Assembly (NCBI GenBank): GCA_037439465.1
Contig: JBBIVX010000011.1
Span: 1-64,000 of the forward strand
Length of the DNA: 64,000 bases
Direction: 5' to 3'
Origin: Parasulfuritortus sp037439465
Lineage (GTDB): Bacteria; Pseudomonadota; Gammaproteobacteria; Burkholderiales; Thiobacillaceae
Part shown: positions 37,519-46,138 of the stretch, in pieces
Numbering within the stretch: the first letter of the stretch is position 1
How the letters are laid out: the number at the start of each line of letters is the position of its first letter
Translations under genes and position numbers: made by a program
Notes under the pieces: model-generated
Told to the model about the DNA's origin: nothing
Databases searched by the model: none
Seen by the model: only the letters and a program-made list of their open reading frames with translations

Positions 37519-38247
37519 ATGGCCGGACATTCCAAATGGGCAAACATCCAGCACCGTAAAGGGCGTCAGGACGAAAAGCGCGGCAAGATATTTTCCCGCT
37601 ACGCCAAGGAGATCACCGTCGCTGCCAAGATGGGCGGCGGCGACCCCAACTTTAACCCGCGTCTCCGGTTGGCCATCGACAAGGCCAAGGCCGAGAACAT
37701 GCCCAACGACAACATCGACCGGGCGGTGAAGAAGGGCACCGGCGAACTCGAAGGCGTCAGCTACGAGGAAATACGCTTCGAAGGTTATGGTCCTGGGGGC
37801 GCGGCGGTGATTGTCGATTGCCTGACGGACAACCGCGTGCGCACCGTGGCCGATGTCCGTCACGCCCTGGCCAAGCATGGCGGCAACATGGGCACCGACG
37901 GTTGCGTGGCCTTTCAGTTCAAGCATTGCGGCCAGATCATCCTGGAGCCTGGGGCCGATGAGGACAAGGTCATGGAAGTGGCCCTGGAGGCGGGCGCCGA
38001 GGATGTCATCAGCAACGACGACGGCTCCATCGAGGTCATCACCGCGCCCACCGGCGACCTGACCACGGTAAAAGAGGCGCTGGAGAAGGCTGGCCTCAAG
38101 CCGGTGGCGGCCGAGATCACCATGAAGGCCATGAACGAGACTGAAGTCACCGGCGACGAGGCCGTGCGCTTCCAGAAAATGCTCGACATGCTCGACGACC
38201 TCGACGACGTGCAGGAAGTCTACACCTCGGCAATTCTTCCGGAGTAA
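37519..38247 (+). CDS. yebC: YebC/PmpR family regulatory protein
   Basis: 242 residues. MAGHSKWANIQHRKGRQDEK and the central KAENMPNDNIDRAVKKGTGE are invariant family blocks; the C-terminal domain is KMLDMLDDLDDVQEVYTSA. Members act as DNA-binding regulators or, by recent work in bacteria, as factors easing ribosome stalling. It precedes ruvC by 3 bases, the common yebC-ruvC arrangement. Confidence 0.95.
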   Translation: MAGHSKWANIQHRKGRQDEKRGKIFSRYAKEITVAAKMGGGDPNFNPRLRLAIDKAKAENMPNDNIDRAVKKGTGELEGVSYEEIRFEGYGPGGAAVIVDCLTDNRVRTVADVRHALAKHGGNMGTDGCVAFQFKHCGQIILEPGADEDKVMEVALEAGAEDVISNDDGSIEVITAPTGDLTTVKEALEKAGLKPVAAEITMKAMNETEVTGDEAVRFQKMLDMLDDLDDVQEVYTSAILPE

Positions 38248-38250
38248 TCC

Positions 38251-38769
38251 TTGCGCCTGCTCGGCATCGACCCTGGCCTGCGGGTGACTGGCTACGGGGT
38301 CATCGACAAGGACGGCCAGCGGCTGACCTATGTCGCCAGCGGCGTGATCCGCACCCAGGGTGACGAATTGCCGGCGCGCCTCGCCACCATTTTCGCCGGC
38401 ATCGGGGAGGTGCTGGTGGCTTTCGGCCCGGAAGCGGCGGCGGTGGAGAAGGTGTTCGTCAACGTCAATCCGCAATCCACACTACTGCTTGGTCAGGCGC
38501 GCGGCGCAGCCATCGCGGCGTTGACCCACGCGAGCCAGCCGGTGTTCGAGTACACTGCGTTGCAGATCAAGCAGGCGGTGGTCGGCAACGGCCATGCCGA
38601 CAAGCAACAGGTGATCCATATGGTGACTCGGTTGCTGAATCTGCCCGGCGCCCCCAGCGCCGATGCCGCTGACGCCCTGGCCTGCGCGATCTGCCATGCC
38701 CACGGCGGCATGGGGCTGGGTGCGCTGGTCACCGCCGGGCGGCGGGTACGGGCGGGAAGAATGTCATGA
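38251..38769 (+). CDS. ruvC: Holliday junction resolvase RuvC (TTG start)
   Basis: 172 residues starting at TTG 38251, right after GGAGTAATCC. The four catalytic acids are seen as D7 (LLGIDPGL), E66 (AAAVEKVFV), D138 and D141 (SADAADALA). RuvC cuts Holliday junctions as a dimer together with RuvAB. An earlier start is not possible without running into yebC. It overlaps the prenyltransferase ATG by 4 bases. Confidence 0.96.
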   Translation: MRLLGIDPGLRVTGYGVIDKDGQRLTYVASGVIRTQGDELPARLATIFAGIGEVLVAFGPEAAAVEKVFVNVNPQSTLLLGQARGAAIAALTHASQPVFEYTALQIKQAVVGNGHADKQQVIHMVTRLLNLPGAPSADAADALACAICHAHGGMGLGALVTAGRRVRAGRMS

Positions 38770-39725
38770 ACAAGAATGCCTCGCTGGCCGTCGAACCCAG
38801 TCTGGCGCGGCTGGGCAATCCTTGGCTGCGTTACTTCCTGGCCACCCGGCCGGCCTTTCTGACCATTACCCTGGTTGGCGCGTTGCTAGGCTTGGCCATC
38901 GCCTGGCATTCGGGTGTCCCGTTTGCTGCGCACACTGCGCTCGTCACCGTGTGGCTGGCCTTGCTGGCCCACGCCGGGGTCAACGTGTTGAACGATTACT
39001 ATGACGACCGCAATGGCGCCGATGCTGCCAACACCGACCGCCTGTTCCCGTTCACCGGCGGTTCCCGCTTTATCCAGAATGGCGTGTTGACCGCCCGTCA
39101 GACCTTGCTGTTGGGCACGGCGCTTTTTATGGCGGTGATGTTGGGCGGCCAGTGGTTGTTGGGCCATGTGGCGCCCGGCTTGCGCTGGATCGGCCTTGGT
39201 GGCCTGTTCATCGGCTGGGCCTATTCGGCGCCGCCGCTGCGACTCAATAGCCGCGGCCTGGGTGAGGCCTGCGTCGCCGCCGGCTTCCTGCTCATCGTCG
39301 TTGGCGCCGATTTCGTGCAGCGCGGCGGCTACGCGGCCACGCCCTGGCTTATCGGCTTGCCCTACGCGCTGATGGTGACCAACGTCCTTTATATCAACCA
39401 GTTCCCCGACCGGAGCGCCGACCTGGCCGTGGGCAAGCGCCATTGGGTGGCGCGGCTGAGGCCCGAGCAGGCCGCGCACGGTTATGGCCTGATCCTCCTT
39501 TTGGCGCTGGGCTGGCTGACCGGCTTGATCGCCGCCGGCCGTTTGCCGGTCTGGAGCGCGATCGCCCTCTTGGCCGGCTTGCCGGCCTTCAGGGCGGCCA
39601 ACGACCTGCGCCGGTTCGCTTCCCGGCCGGCACTGCTGGCGCCCGCCATCCGCGCCACCATCGGCGCCGCACATATCTTTGCCATGTTGCTGGTGGCCAG
39701 CCTTGTTCTGGACAAACTGACATGA
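38766..39725 (+). CDS. UbiA-type prenyltransferase (MenA-like) lodged between ruvC and ruvA
   Basis: 319 residues with about eight or nine membrane segments. The first aspartate-rich motif is NVLNDYYDDRNGADAANTD (from residue 73), the second NQFPDRSADLAVGKRHW; both bind magnesium-diphosphate of the prenyl donor. TGGSRFIQNGVLT is MenA/1,4-dihydroxy-2-naphthoate prenyltransferase-like. Ubiquinone-, menaquinone- or heme-type products cannot be told apart, and no other men gene is in the window. It overlaps ruvC and ruvA by 4 bases each, so all three are translated together. Confidence 0.82.
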   Translation: MNKNASLAVEPSLARLGNPWLRYFLATRPAFLTITLVGALLGLAIAWHSGVPFAAHTALVTVWLALLAHAGVNVLNDYYDDRNGADAANTDRLFPFTGGSRFIQNGVLTARQTLLLGTALFMAVMLGGQWLLGHVAPGLRWIGLGGLFIGWAYSAPPLRLNSRGLGEACVAAGFLLIVVGADFVQRGGYAATPWLIGLPYALMVTNVLYINQFPDRSADLAVGKRHWVARLRPEQAAHGYGLILLLALGWLTGLIAAGRLPVWSAIALLAGLPAFRAANDLRRFASRPALLAPAIRATIGAAHIFAMLLVASLVLDKLT

Positions 39726-40297
39726 TCGGCAGACTGACTGGCACCCTGCTGGAAAAACACCCGCCGCAAATCCTGGTCGATGTCCACGGCGTCGGCTATG
39801 AGGTCGACGTGCCTATGAGCACCTTCTACAACCTCCCGGCCCAGGGCGAGGCGGTCACTTTGTTCACCCATTTCAGCGTGCGCGAGGACGCCCAGCAGTT
39901 GTACGGCTTCCTTACCACCAAGGAGCGCGAGGTCTTTCGCACCTTGATTAAAATCTCCGGGGTCGGGCCGAAACTGGCCCTGTCGGTCCTGTCCGGGATG
40001 AACGTGGACGAACTGGCCCAGGCCGTGGCCCTGCAGGAAACCAGTCGCCTGGTGAAGGTACCGGGGGTCGGCAAAAAGACCGCCGAACGCCTGTTGCTGG
40101 AACTGAAAGGCAAGCTGGCCGATGCCCTGCCAAGCGCCGCCGGCGGACCGGCCACGGTCGCCCACGATGCCCTCAACGCCCTGATGGCGCTAGGCTACAG
40201 CGACAAGGAGGCATTGCCGGTGCTGAAGCAGTTGGCGGAGGGCTTGAGCCTGGAGGAGAGTCTCCGCCAGGCATTGAAGCGGCTGGCCAGGAAATAG
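39722..40297 (+). CDS. ruvA: Holliday junction branch migration subunit RuvA
   Basis: 191 residues from ATG 39722; the open frame extends upstream inside the prenyltransferase gene but the family start is MIGRLTGTLLEKHPP. HhH motifs are visible in FRTLIKISGVGPKLALSVLS and LVKVPGVGKKTAERLLLEL. The C-terminal domain III (ALNALMALGYSDKEALPVLK) binds RuvB. RuvA holds the junction open for the RuvB motor. ruvB does not follow in this window. Confidence 0.96.
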   Translation: MIGRLTGTLLEKHPPQILVDVHGVGYEVDVPMSTFYNLPAQGEAVTLFTHFSVREDAQQLYGFLTTKEREVFRTLIKISGVGPKLALSVLSGMNVDELAQAVALQETSRLVKVPGVGKKTAERLLLELKGKLADALPSAAGGPATVAHDALNALMALGYSDKEALPVLKQLAEGLSLEESLRQALKRLARK

Positions 40298-40308
40298 GCC
40301 GTATCGCC

Positions 40309-40337
40309 TTGACGTTGGCGCAAAAAATCGACTTAAT
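40309..40337 (+). promoter_or_regulatory. Candidate sigma-70 promoter upstream of the P-loop ATPase and metA
   Basis: TTGACG at 40309-40314, a 17-base spacer, then CTTAAT at 40332-40337 (4 of 6). It is in the 83-base gap after ruvA and suggests that the ruv transcript ends or is re-initiated here. Confidence 0.45.
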
Positions 40338-40386
40338 CGCAGGGTGCCCCGGATCGTTCCCCTCTTTCTGACGCGAGATCTTGCCC

Positions 40387-41247
40387 GTGAAGTTCACCGT
40401 TGATTCCTTCCGCGCCTGGAAGAACCGCTCCGTCACTCTGCTCGGCATGTCCGGCGTCGGCAAAACCTACCTCTCGACCCTGTTGCGTGGACATGAGTGG
40501 TTCCACTATTCCGGCGACTACCGCATCGGCACCCGCTATCTCGACGAGCCCATCCTCGACATGATCAAGCAGCAGGCCATGCAGGTGCCTTTTTTGCGCG
40601 AGCTGTTGCGCCGGGACTGGATAGACATTCGCAACAACATCAAGATTCACGACCTGGGGCCGGTGTTGTCTTTTGTCGGCAAGCTGGGCAATCCCGAGCT
40701 GGGTGGCGTGCCGCTCGACGATTTTGTGCGACACCAGGCCCTCTATCGCGAGGCGGAGATCGCCGCCATGCGCGACGTGCCCGAATTCATCCGCAAGGCG
40801 CATGAAATCTACGGCTATGCCCACTTCGTCAACGACGTGGGCGGTAGCCTGTGCGAGCTGGAGGATGACTCGGTCATCGACCTGCTGGCCCGCCACACCC
40901 TGATCCTTTACATCCAGGTCACCGATGACGAGGAGGCGCAGAAACTGATCGACCGGGCGGTTTCCGACCCCAAGCCGCTTTACTACCGGCCCTCTTTCCT
41001 CAAGGAACACCTGGCCCGCTATCTTGATGAAAACGCATTAACCTATGCGGCCGAGATTGACCCGGACGACTTTGGCCGTTGGGTCTTCCCGCACCTGTTT
41101 CGGGCGCGCATACCGCGCTATGAGGCCATCGCCGGGCCGCATGGCTACACCGTCACCTCGCGCGCGGTTGCCCAGGTACGCGACGAGCAGGATTTTCTGG
41201 CCTTGCTGGAAACGGCGATTGCTACGGACACGACCTGGGAGCGGTGA
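40387..41247 (+). CDS. P-loop ATPase of unknown function linked to metA
   Basis: 286 residues from GTG 40387; TTG at 40381 is an alternative two codons earlier. Walker A is GMSGVGKTYLSTLL near residue 20. Downstream there are a kinase-like segment WFHYSGDYRIGTRYLD and IRNNIKIHDLGPVLSFVGKL, and the C-terminal part has RIPRYEAIAGPHGYTVTS. It resembles the uncharacterised ATPases often encoded beside homoserine acyltransferase in proteobacteria. No membrane segment. It lies 6 bases before metA, so cotranscription is likely. Substrate unknown. Confidence 0.78.
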   Translation: MKFTVDSFRAWKNRSVTLLGMSGVGKTYLSTLLRGHEWFHYSGDYRIGTRYLDEPILDMIKQQAMQVPFLRELLRRDWIDIRNNIKIHDLGPVLSFVGKLGNPELGGVPLDDFVRHQALYREAEIAAMRDVPEFIRKAHEIYGYAHFVNDVGGSLCELEDDSVIDLLARHTLILYIQVTDDEEAQKLIDRAVSDPKPLYYRPSFLKEHLARYLDENALTYAAEIDPDDFGRWVFPHLFRARIPRYEAIAGPHGYTVTSRAVAQVRDEQDFLALLETAIATDTTWER

Positions 41248-41253
41248 CGACGA

Positions 41254-42339
41254 ATGCCATTGGTAGCCCATAACGCTCTGCCCACCTTCGACCGCCTGCG
41301 CCAGGAAGGTGTCACAGTGTTGCCGGTCGGTCGGGCGGCACAGCAGGACATACGCGAATTGCACATCGGCCTGCTCAACATGATGCCCGATGCCGCGCTG
41401 GCCGCGACCGAGCGGCAGTTCTTGCGGCTAGTGGGCGAGGCCAATCCCATCGCCCAGTTCTGGGTGCACCTGTTCACTCTGCCGGAGCTCAAGCGCGGTG
41501 CCGAGGCGCTGGCCCATATAGACCGCTATTACGAACCGCTCGACCGGATCATGGCCGAGGGGCTCGATGCACTCATCATCACCGGCGCCAACGTCACGGG
41601 GCCTGACCTTTCCCTGGAGCCTTTCTGGCAGCCGCTGATCAAGGTCATCGACTGGGCCTATGCACATGTCACCACCACACTCTGTTCCTGTCTGGCCACA
41701 CACGCGGTGCTGCAATTCCGCTATGGCCAGAAGCGGCTCCGCCAACCCGAGAAGGTGTGGGGGGTGTTTCCGCACCGGGTGGTGAGCAAACGTCACCCCC
41801 TGGTGGCCGACGTCAACACCCGTTTCGATGTACCGCATTCGCGCTGGAACGGCATCACCGCCGAGCAGTTCGAGGCGTCGGGGCTCAAGGTGCTGGTGGA
41901 GAGCGAAGAGAGTGGCGTCCACCTCGCCACCAGCGAGGACGGCTTTCGCCTGGTGTTCTTCCAGGGCCATCCCGAGTACGACACCATCTCCTTGCTCAAG
42001 GAATACAAGCGCGATGTGCTGCTCTATGCCAAGGGTGCCCTCCAGACGTATCCGCCCTTTCCGCGCAACACCTTCAAATGTAAGGAGCAGGCCCTGTTGC
42101 GGGAATATCGTATTCGTCTGGAAACCGCCATGGCGCTCAGCGCACCTTTGCCGGAGTTTCCGGAGCGGCAGGTCTCGGCCCGCCTGGACAATACCTGGCA
42201 CGACAGCGCCGAAGGGGTGCTCGCCAACTGGATCGGCCTGATGTACCAGGTCACCCATCGCGACCGGCGGCTGCCCTTCATGGACGGCATCGACCCGGCG
42301 GACCCACTTGGCTTGACGGCCAGGGAGCATGGCCGCTAG
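41254..42339 (+). CDS. metA: Homoserine O-succinyltransferase (MetA family)
   Basis: 361 residues. NIHIGLLNMMPDAALAATE-like start (here ELHIGLLNMMPDAALAATER) and the class I glutaminase-like fold. The nucleophile corresponds to Cys146 in TTLCSCLATHAVL, with His239 and Glu241 in FFQGHPEYD completing the triad. It acylates L-homoserine as the first committed step of methionine synthesis. Whether succinyl or acetyl donor is used depends on a pocket residue that I cannot assign with confidence; succinyl is the family default. Confidence 0.85.
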   Translation: MPLVAHNALPTFDRLRQEGVTVLPVGRAAQQDIRELHIGLLNMMPDAALAATERQFLRLVGEANPIAQFWVHLFTLPELKRGAEALAHIDRYYEPLDRIMAEGLDALIITGANVTGPDLSLEPFWQPLIKVIDWAYAHVTTTLCSCLATHAVLQFRYGQKRLRQPEKVWGVFPHRVVSKRHPLVADVNTRFDVPHSRWNGITAEQFEASGLKVLVESEESGVHLATSEDGFRLVFFQGHPEYDTISLLKEYKRDVLLYAKGALQTYPPFPRNTFKCKEQALLREYRIRLETAMALSAPLPEFPERQVSARLDNTWHDSAEGVLANWIGLMYQVTHRDRRLPFMDGIDPADPLGLTAREHGR

Positions 42340-42446
42340 CCGAATTCTGCATTGCAGCATTATGCTTTATCATTGCCGGCGGCACGGTTTCGACCCTGCA
42401 ACTCGCTGCCATAGGGGCATGAATTCACGAAGGGGAAAGGTTGAAC

Positions 42447-43682
42447 ATGGAATCCTCCCACAGCATTGAGCTCGCCAAGCATATCTTGGTGGTATTCGGG
42501 CTGATCCTCGCGGTAGGTTCATTCACTGGGCTGATGGCCCGCTACGCCAAGGTCCCCGATGTGGTCCTATTCCTGCTGGTGGGCATGTTGTTGGGACCGG
42601 CGGCGCTCGGCTGGGTGGACATTCGTGCCGATTCGGCAGTCAACCAGTTGATCCTGATATTCGGCTCCTGCTACATCCTGTTCGACGGCGGCGCCTCGCT
42701 CCGGCTCAAGGTGCTGAAGGAGGTCTGGATCACCATCGTCATCATCGCCACCCTCGGCGTCGCCATCACTACCGCCATCACCGGCCTGGTGGCGCAGTAC
42801 GTGCTCGGCATCCCTCTCATCGTCGCGCTGTTGTTGGCGGCCACCATCGCCTCCACCGACCCGGCCACCCTGGTGCCGGTGTTCCGCCAGGTCAAGATCA
42901 AGGACCGGGTGGCGCAGACAGTGATGAGCGAATCCGCCTTCAATGACGCCATGGGCGCCATCATCACCTTCACCCTGTTGGGGATTGCCATGGGTAAGGG
43001 CGAGTTCTCACTCGTCACCACGCTCGGCGATTTGTTCTGGCAAGCCGGTCTCGGCATCCTGGCCGGTGCGGGTTTGGGGTATCTGGCGGCCATGCTAATC
43101 GCCCATGAGAAATTCGATTTCCTGCTCGAATACGCCCCACTGGTCACCCTGATGACCGTCATCGGTGCCTACATGGGGGCAGACGGCCTGCACGCCTCAG
43201 GGTTCATGGCCGTGTTCGTGTTCGGTATCGTGTTAGGCAACAAGGAGATATTCGGCTTCGAGATGGAGCACAACGAAGAAGAGAAGCTCGAGGAATATGT
43301 CGTCACCACGGCGCTCATCATGCGCATGTTCATTTTCATATTGCTTGGCTCGCAGGTAAATTTCGATCTGATGAACCACTACCTGGTGGGCGGGGTGATC
43401 GTGGTCACCGTTTTCATGTTGCTGGCCCGCCCGGCCACGGTGTTCCTGTGCGCCTTGCCTGACCGCCGCGCACAGTGGTCGTTCAGAGAGATGCTGTTCA
43501 TGTGCTGGACGCGCGAGACCGGCGTCATTCCCGGCGCCCTGGCGGGCCTGCTACTGGGCATGAAGGCGCCTGGCGCGGAGATCATCGCCTCCATCACCTT
43601 CATCGCCATTCTAATGACCATCGTCATCCAGGCCACCACCACCAAGTGGCTGGCCGGCAAGCTGGGTTTGCTGGAAAAATAG
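42447..43682 (+). CDS. Cation:proton antiporter, CPA1 type
   Basis: 411 residues from ATG 42447, six bases after the AAAGG ribosome site; a TTG at 42441 is upstream. About twelve membrane helices. LAATIASTDPATLVPVFRQ holds the TDPA motif, and SESAFNDAMGAIITF the acidic ND site of Na+/H+ exchangers. A short acidic segment (EMEHNEEEKLEEYV) is cytoplasmic. Probably exports sodium or potassium for pH and ion balance. It stands alone on the plus strand; the 122 bases after it contain no clear gene. Confidence 0.87.
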   Translation: MESSHSIELAKHILVVFGLILAVGSFTGLMARYAKVPDVVLFLLVGMLLGPAALGWVDIRADSAVNQLILIFGSCYILFDGGASLRLKVLKEVWITIVIIATLGVAITTAITGLVAQYVLGIPLIVALLLAATIASTDPATLVPVFRQVKIKDRVAQTVMSESAFNDAMGAIITFTLLGIAMGKGEFSLVTTLGDLFWQAGLGILAGAGLGYLAAMLIAHEKFDFLLEYAPLVTLMTVIGAYMGADGLHASGFMAVFVFGIVLGNKEIFGFEMEHNEEEKLEEYVVTTALIMRMFIFILLGSQVNFDLMNHYLVGGVIVVTVFMLLARPATVFLCALPDRRAQWSFREMLFMCWTRETGVIPGALAGLLLGMKAPGAEIIASITFIAILMTIVIQATTTKWLAGKLGLLEK

Positions 43683-43804
43683 TCACTGCGCTATGTCTTG
43701 GAAATGCCTGACAAGCGTGGAGGGCAAACGATGTGTTGCGGGCGTTGCCGCCGCGATATTCTGGTGGCGGCCGATCCGGTACGGGTCAGCCGCTCGTTTA
43801 ATCT

Positions 43805-44515
43805 TCAGCAGCTATCCGCGTGGGCGGAATATTTGGAGAGCAGCACGGCTTGTGTAGTGCCGCTGACGGGTTCGCGGTACTTGCCGATGCCGAATTCCTG
43901 ATTCAGCTGGGACTTGAATTTCCTGAAGAAATCATCCATCAGCTCGGCGCCGTAGACGCCGGTGGCATAGATCTCATCGCTAGCGGCGTCATGCTCAAGG
44001 CGGATCGCGGCGAGCGGCTGTTTCGCCTTGGTGCCGGTGAGCACGCGGCCGCCATCGGCGGGATCGAAAGCACTGTTGTGGGCGCAGCAGGTGATGACGG
44101 CGGCCCGGTCGGCGGTCTTGCTCATCGCCGCGGTGTAACTCAACACGCTGCCTTTCTTTTCGGGGTGAGCATACTGGTGGGTACAGATGGCCTGATAGGC
44201 GACAATGTTCTTCTGTGCCCCGACGCCTCCCTCGAATTTGTACTCCTCACCGCCCTCGGTCTTGAGCGAGCCTCCGGCCTTGGCCTCAGTCGGCAGGCTG
44301 ATGAGAAAGCAGGGGGTGCCGACATAGGGGTAGCCGAACACGTAGGCCTCAGCCTGATTCAGACTGGTGGCCTTGAGCGGCTTGCCTTCGGCGTCCACAA
44401 GCTTGACGCGGGCGAAATCCTTGGCTGAACCGGAGTAAACATGCGGCGCCTGCAGACCTGCCGCGATGGCGGCAGCGCTGGCGCTGCATACCTTGATGAA
44501 ATTGCGTCTATCCAT
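43805..44515 (-). CDS. Tat-exported Rieske [2Fe-2S] protein
   Basis: 236 residues from ATG 44515. The start MDRRNFIKVCSASAAAIAAG carries an RRNFIK twin-arginine motif and a hydrophobic stretch. The Rieske ligands are C111 and H113 (AICTHQYAHP) and C143 and H146 (ITCCAHNSAFDP), separated by about 30 residues. A long extra C-terminal part (DDFFRKFKSQLNQEFGIGKY) follows. It is not the usual bc1 Rieske, which has an N-terminal helix and a CTHLGC motif. It lies 74 bases after the flavoprotein gene, so they probably form one operon and one electron-transfer unit in the periplasm. The electron acceptor is not visible. Confidence 0.83.
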   Translation of the reverse strand: MDRRNFIKVCSASAAAIAAGLQAPHVYSGSAKDFARVKLVDAEGKPLKATSLNQAEAYVFGYPYVGTPCFLISLPTEAKAGGSLKTEGGEEYKFEGGVGAQKNIVAYQAICTHQYAHPEKKGSVLSYTAAMSKTADRAAVITCCAHNSAFDPADGGRVLTGTKAKQPLAAIRLEHDAASDEIYATGVYGAELMDDFFRKFKSQLNQEFGIGKYREPVSGTTQAVLLSKYSAHADSC

Positions 44516-44589
44516 GACATGTCTCCTCATAATTTTTTGGTGAAAAAGGGGCACAAAGGCCCCTTGTAAGGAAGTTCGTTGGACGATGA

Positions 44590-45954
44590 TCAGCCGAACA
44601 TGTCGCGATATATGCCCTGCGCCCATTCCAGATAGGCGCGGCCCATGGCCTCGTCCCGGGTTTCCCAGGTCTTGGTGTCGGGCGAGAAGCCGGTGATGGC
44701 GTCCTTGCCGGCATCGTAGACGTACTTGGCGTCCACCTTGATGGCCTCGGGCGGGAAGGCGTTGGTCATGGAGAAGCACACGGTTTCAGGCGATTCCCAG
44801 GCGATTTCCTTGCCTTGGGCGCGGGCCGCCAATACGCGGGCAACATACTGGCCCTCGGAGTTGGAGGTATTGGCGCTCTTGGAATACGGGTGCGGACGAG
44901 AGTCGCCGGTCACATAGACACGCGGGTCGCCGATGAAGTTGTAGAAACGGGTATCGACGTTGGCTTCCTTCTGACCGCTCTTGGTGGAGGGGGCCATCAG
45001 GCCGAGCTGCTCGATCAGGATATTGCCGCGCACGTTCGGGTAAATAGAGGCGTCGTCGAAGGTGATCGTGTCGAACTCGGTCTTGATGGTCTTCTTCTCC
45101 GCATCCACCCCGGTGATGGCCATGCCCGGCTTGTACTCGATAATGCCTTTGTAAAGCTCGTCGAAGGCGGCGTGGAACCCCTGCTTCTTGATGGTCACTT
45201 CGGGGTTGGCGTCAAGCACCAGTACCTTGCCCTTGATGCCGTTCTTCTTGATCCAGGCGGCGATCAGGCAGGCGCGCTCATAGGGGCCGGGCAGGCAGCG
45301 GTAGTTGCCGCCGGGGACGGTCTGAACGAAGACGCCGCCTTCGAACTCCTGCACCTTGCGCTTCAGGCTGACGTGCTCCATCGGCGAGATGAAGCCGCCC
45401 GGATAGCGCTGACGCAGGGCGGTCATGGTCTCCACGTCCTTGACGCCGATCTTTTCGTAGTCATAAGAGATGCCGGGGGCCAGAACCAGGAAGTCGTATT
45501 TGACATCGCCGGCGGTGGTGGCGAGCGTGCGGGAAGCACGATCGAGCCCGGTGACATTGGCGTTGAGGAAGGTGTACTCGTGGTTGACCGCGGCGTCCAG
45601 GAAGCTGTGGCCGGCCAGGAATTCCAGGTTGATGATGCCGACATACCACAGGTTGCTGTTGAAGCAGGAGGAATACATATCCCGCTTGTCGATCAGCACC
45701 ACGTCGAAGTTGGGATACTCCTTTTTGGCGTGCGCGGCGATGGTCATGCCCGAGGTGCCGGCACCCACCACCACCAGGCGCGGGCCCTTGGCCTTGGGCA
45801 GGCTGGCCATGGCGCCTGTCGAAATCGCCGCCGATTTGCTGCCAGCGTCGGCCACGGCCGATCCGGTCACCCCGGTGGCGCAACCGGCCGTGCCGGCCGC
45901 CAGCATGGCGCCGCTCATTTTCAGGAAATTGCGTCGATCCAGATGCTCATTCAT
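44590..45954 (-). CDS. FCSD-like FAD-dependent oxidoreductase (sulfide dehydrogenase flavoprotein family), Tat-exported
   Basis: 454 residues from ATG 45954. LDRRNFLKMSGAMLAAGTAG is a twin-arginine leader. The FAD dinucleotide fold is LVVVGAGTSGMTIAAHAKK (GAGTSG at 64-69), and a second FAD segment is RVYVTGDSRPHP (346-355). The C220 motif NYRCLPGPYERACL is close to the CPPGPYER of flavocytochrome c sulfide dehydrogenase, and C393 (ETVCFSMTNAFPP) is in the position of the second redox cysteine near the C-terminus, followed by the FCSD C-terminal domain. It should oxidise sulfide or a related thiol. No cytochrome subunit gene lies beside it; a Rieske gene takes that place. Confidence 0.86.
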   Translation of the reverse strand: MNEHLDRRNFLKMSGAMLAAGTAGCATGVTGSAVADAGSKSAAISTGAMASLPKAKGPRLVVVGAGTSGMTIAAHAKKEYPNFDVVLIDKRDMYSSCFNSNLWYVGIINLEFLAGHSFLDAAVNHEYTFLNANVTGLDRASRTLATTAGDVKYDFLVLAPGISYDYEKIGVKDVETMTALRQRYPGGFISPMEHVSLKRKVQEFEGGVFVQTVPGGNYRCLPGPYERACLIAAWIKKNGIKGKVLVLDANPEVTIKKQGFHAAFDELYKGIIEYKPGMAITGVDAEKKTIKTEFDTITFDDASIYPNVRGNILIEQLGLMAPSTKSGQKEANVDTRFYNFIGDPRVYVTGDSRPHPYSKSANTSNSEGQYVARVLAARAQGKEIAWESPETVCFSMTNAFPPEAIKVDAKYVYDAGKDAITGFSPDTKTWETRDEAMGRAYLEWAQGIYRDMFG

Positions 45955-46085
45955 GAGTGTTATCTCCTCGGTTTTGTGAAAAAACCACCGGGGCGGCAGA
46001 CCGTCCCGGTGACAGTACCTGGTAGCAAGGTCTTCAGCCTTCAGCTCGAGACCTGCCGCAGACTGCATAACCCTAACCGGTAATG

Positions 46086-46129
46086 GGTTAATAAATGGTT
46101 GTTGCCATGTAAAGAAACGGTTAAATAAG
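46086..46129. repeat. Four 11-bp phased repeats, likely OmpR-type regulator site
   Basis: Consecutive 11-mers GGTTAATAAAT, GGTTGTTGCCA, TGTAAAGAAAC and GGTTAAATAAG run without gaps. Three of the four begin with GGTT. The 11-bp period is what PhoB/OmpR-family regulators bind. The array is 132-175 bases upstream of the flavoprotein start and next to the end of the sensor kinase gene. Confidence 0.55.
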
Positions 46130-46138
46130 GGCAGAAAT

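Noticed and set aside
42340..42446. TTGCAG followed by TATCAT before the antiporter gene as a promoter
   Set aside because: The spacer is only 10 bases; no acceptable sigma-70 arrangement was found in this gap.
43747..43771. GCCGCC...GGCGGC hairpin between the antiporter and Rieske genes
   Set aside because: The loop is 13 bases and there is no T-run on either strand, so it is not a convincing terminator.
43698..43901. 67-codon frame after the CPA1 antiporter, with CCGRCRRD near the start
   Set aside because: It overlaps the Rieske gene end by 97 bases on the other strand, has no convincing ribosome site and no recognisable domain.
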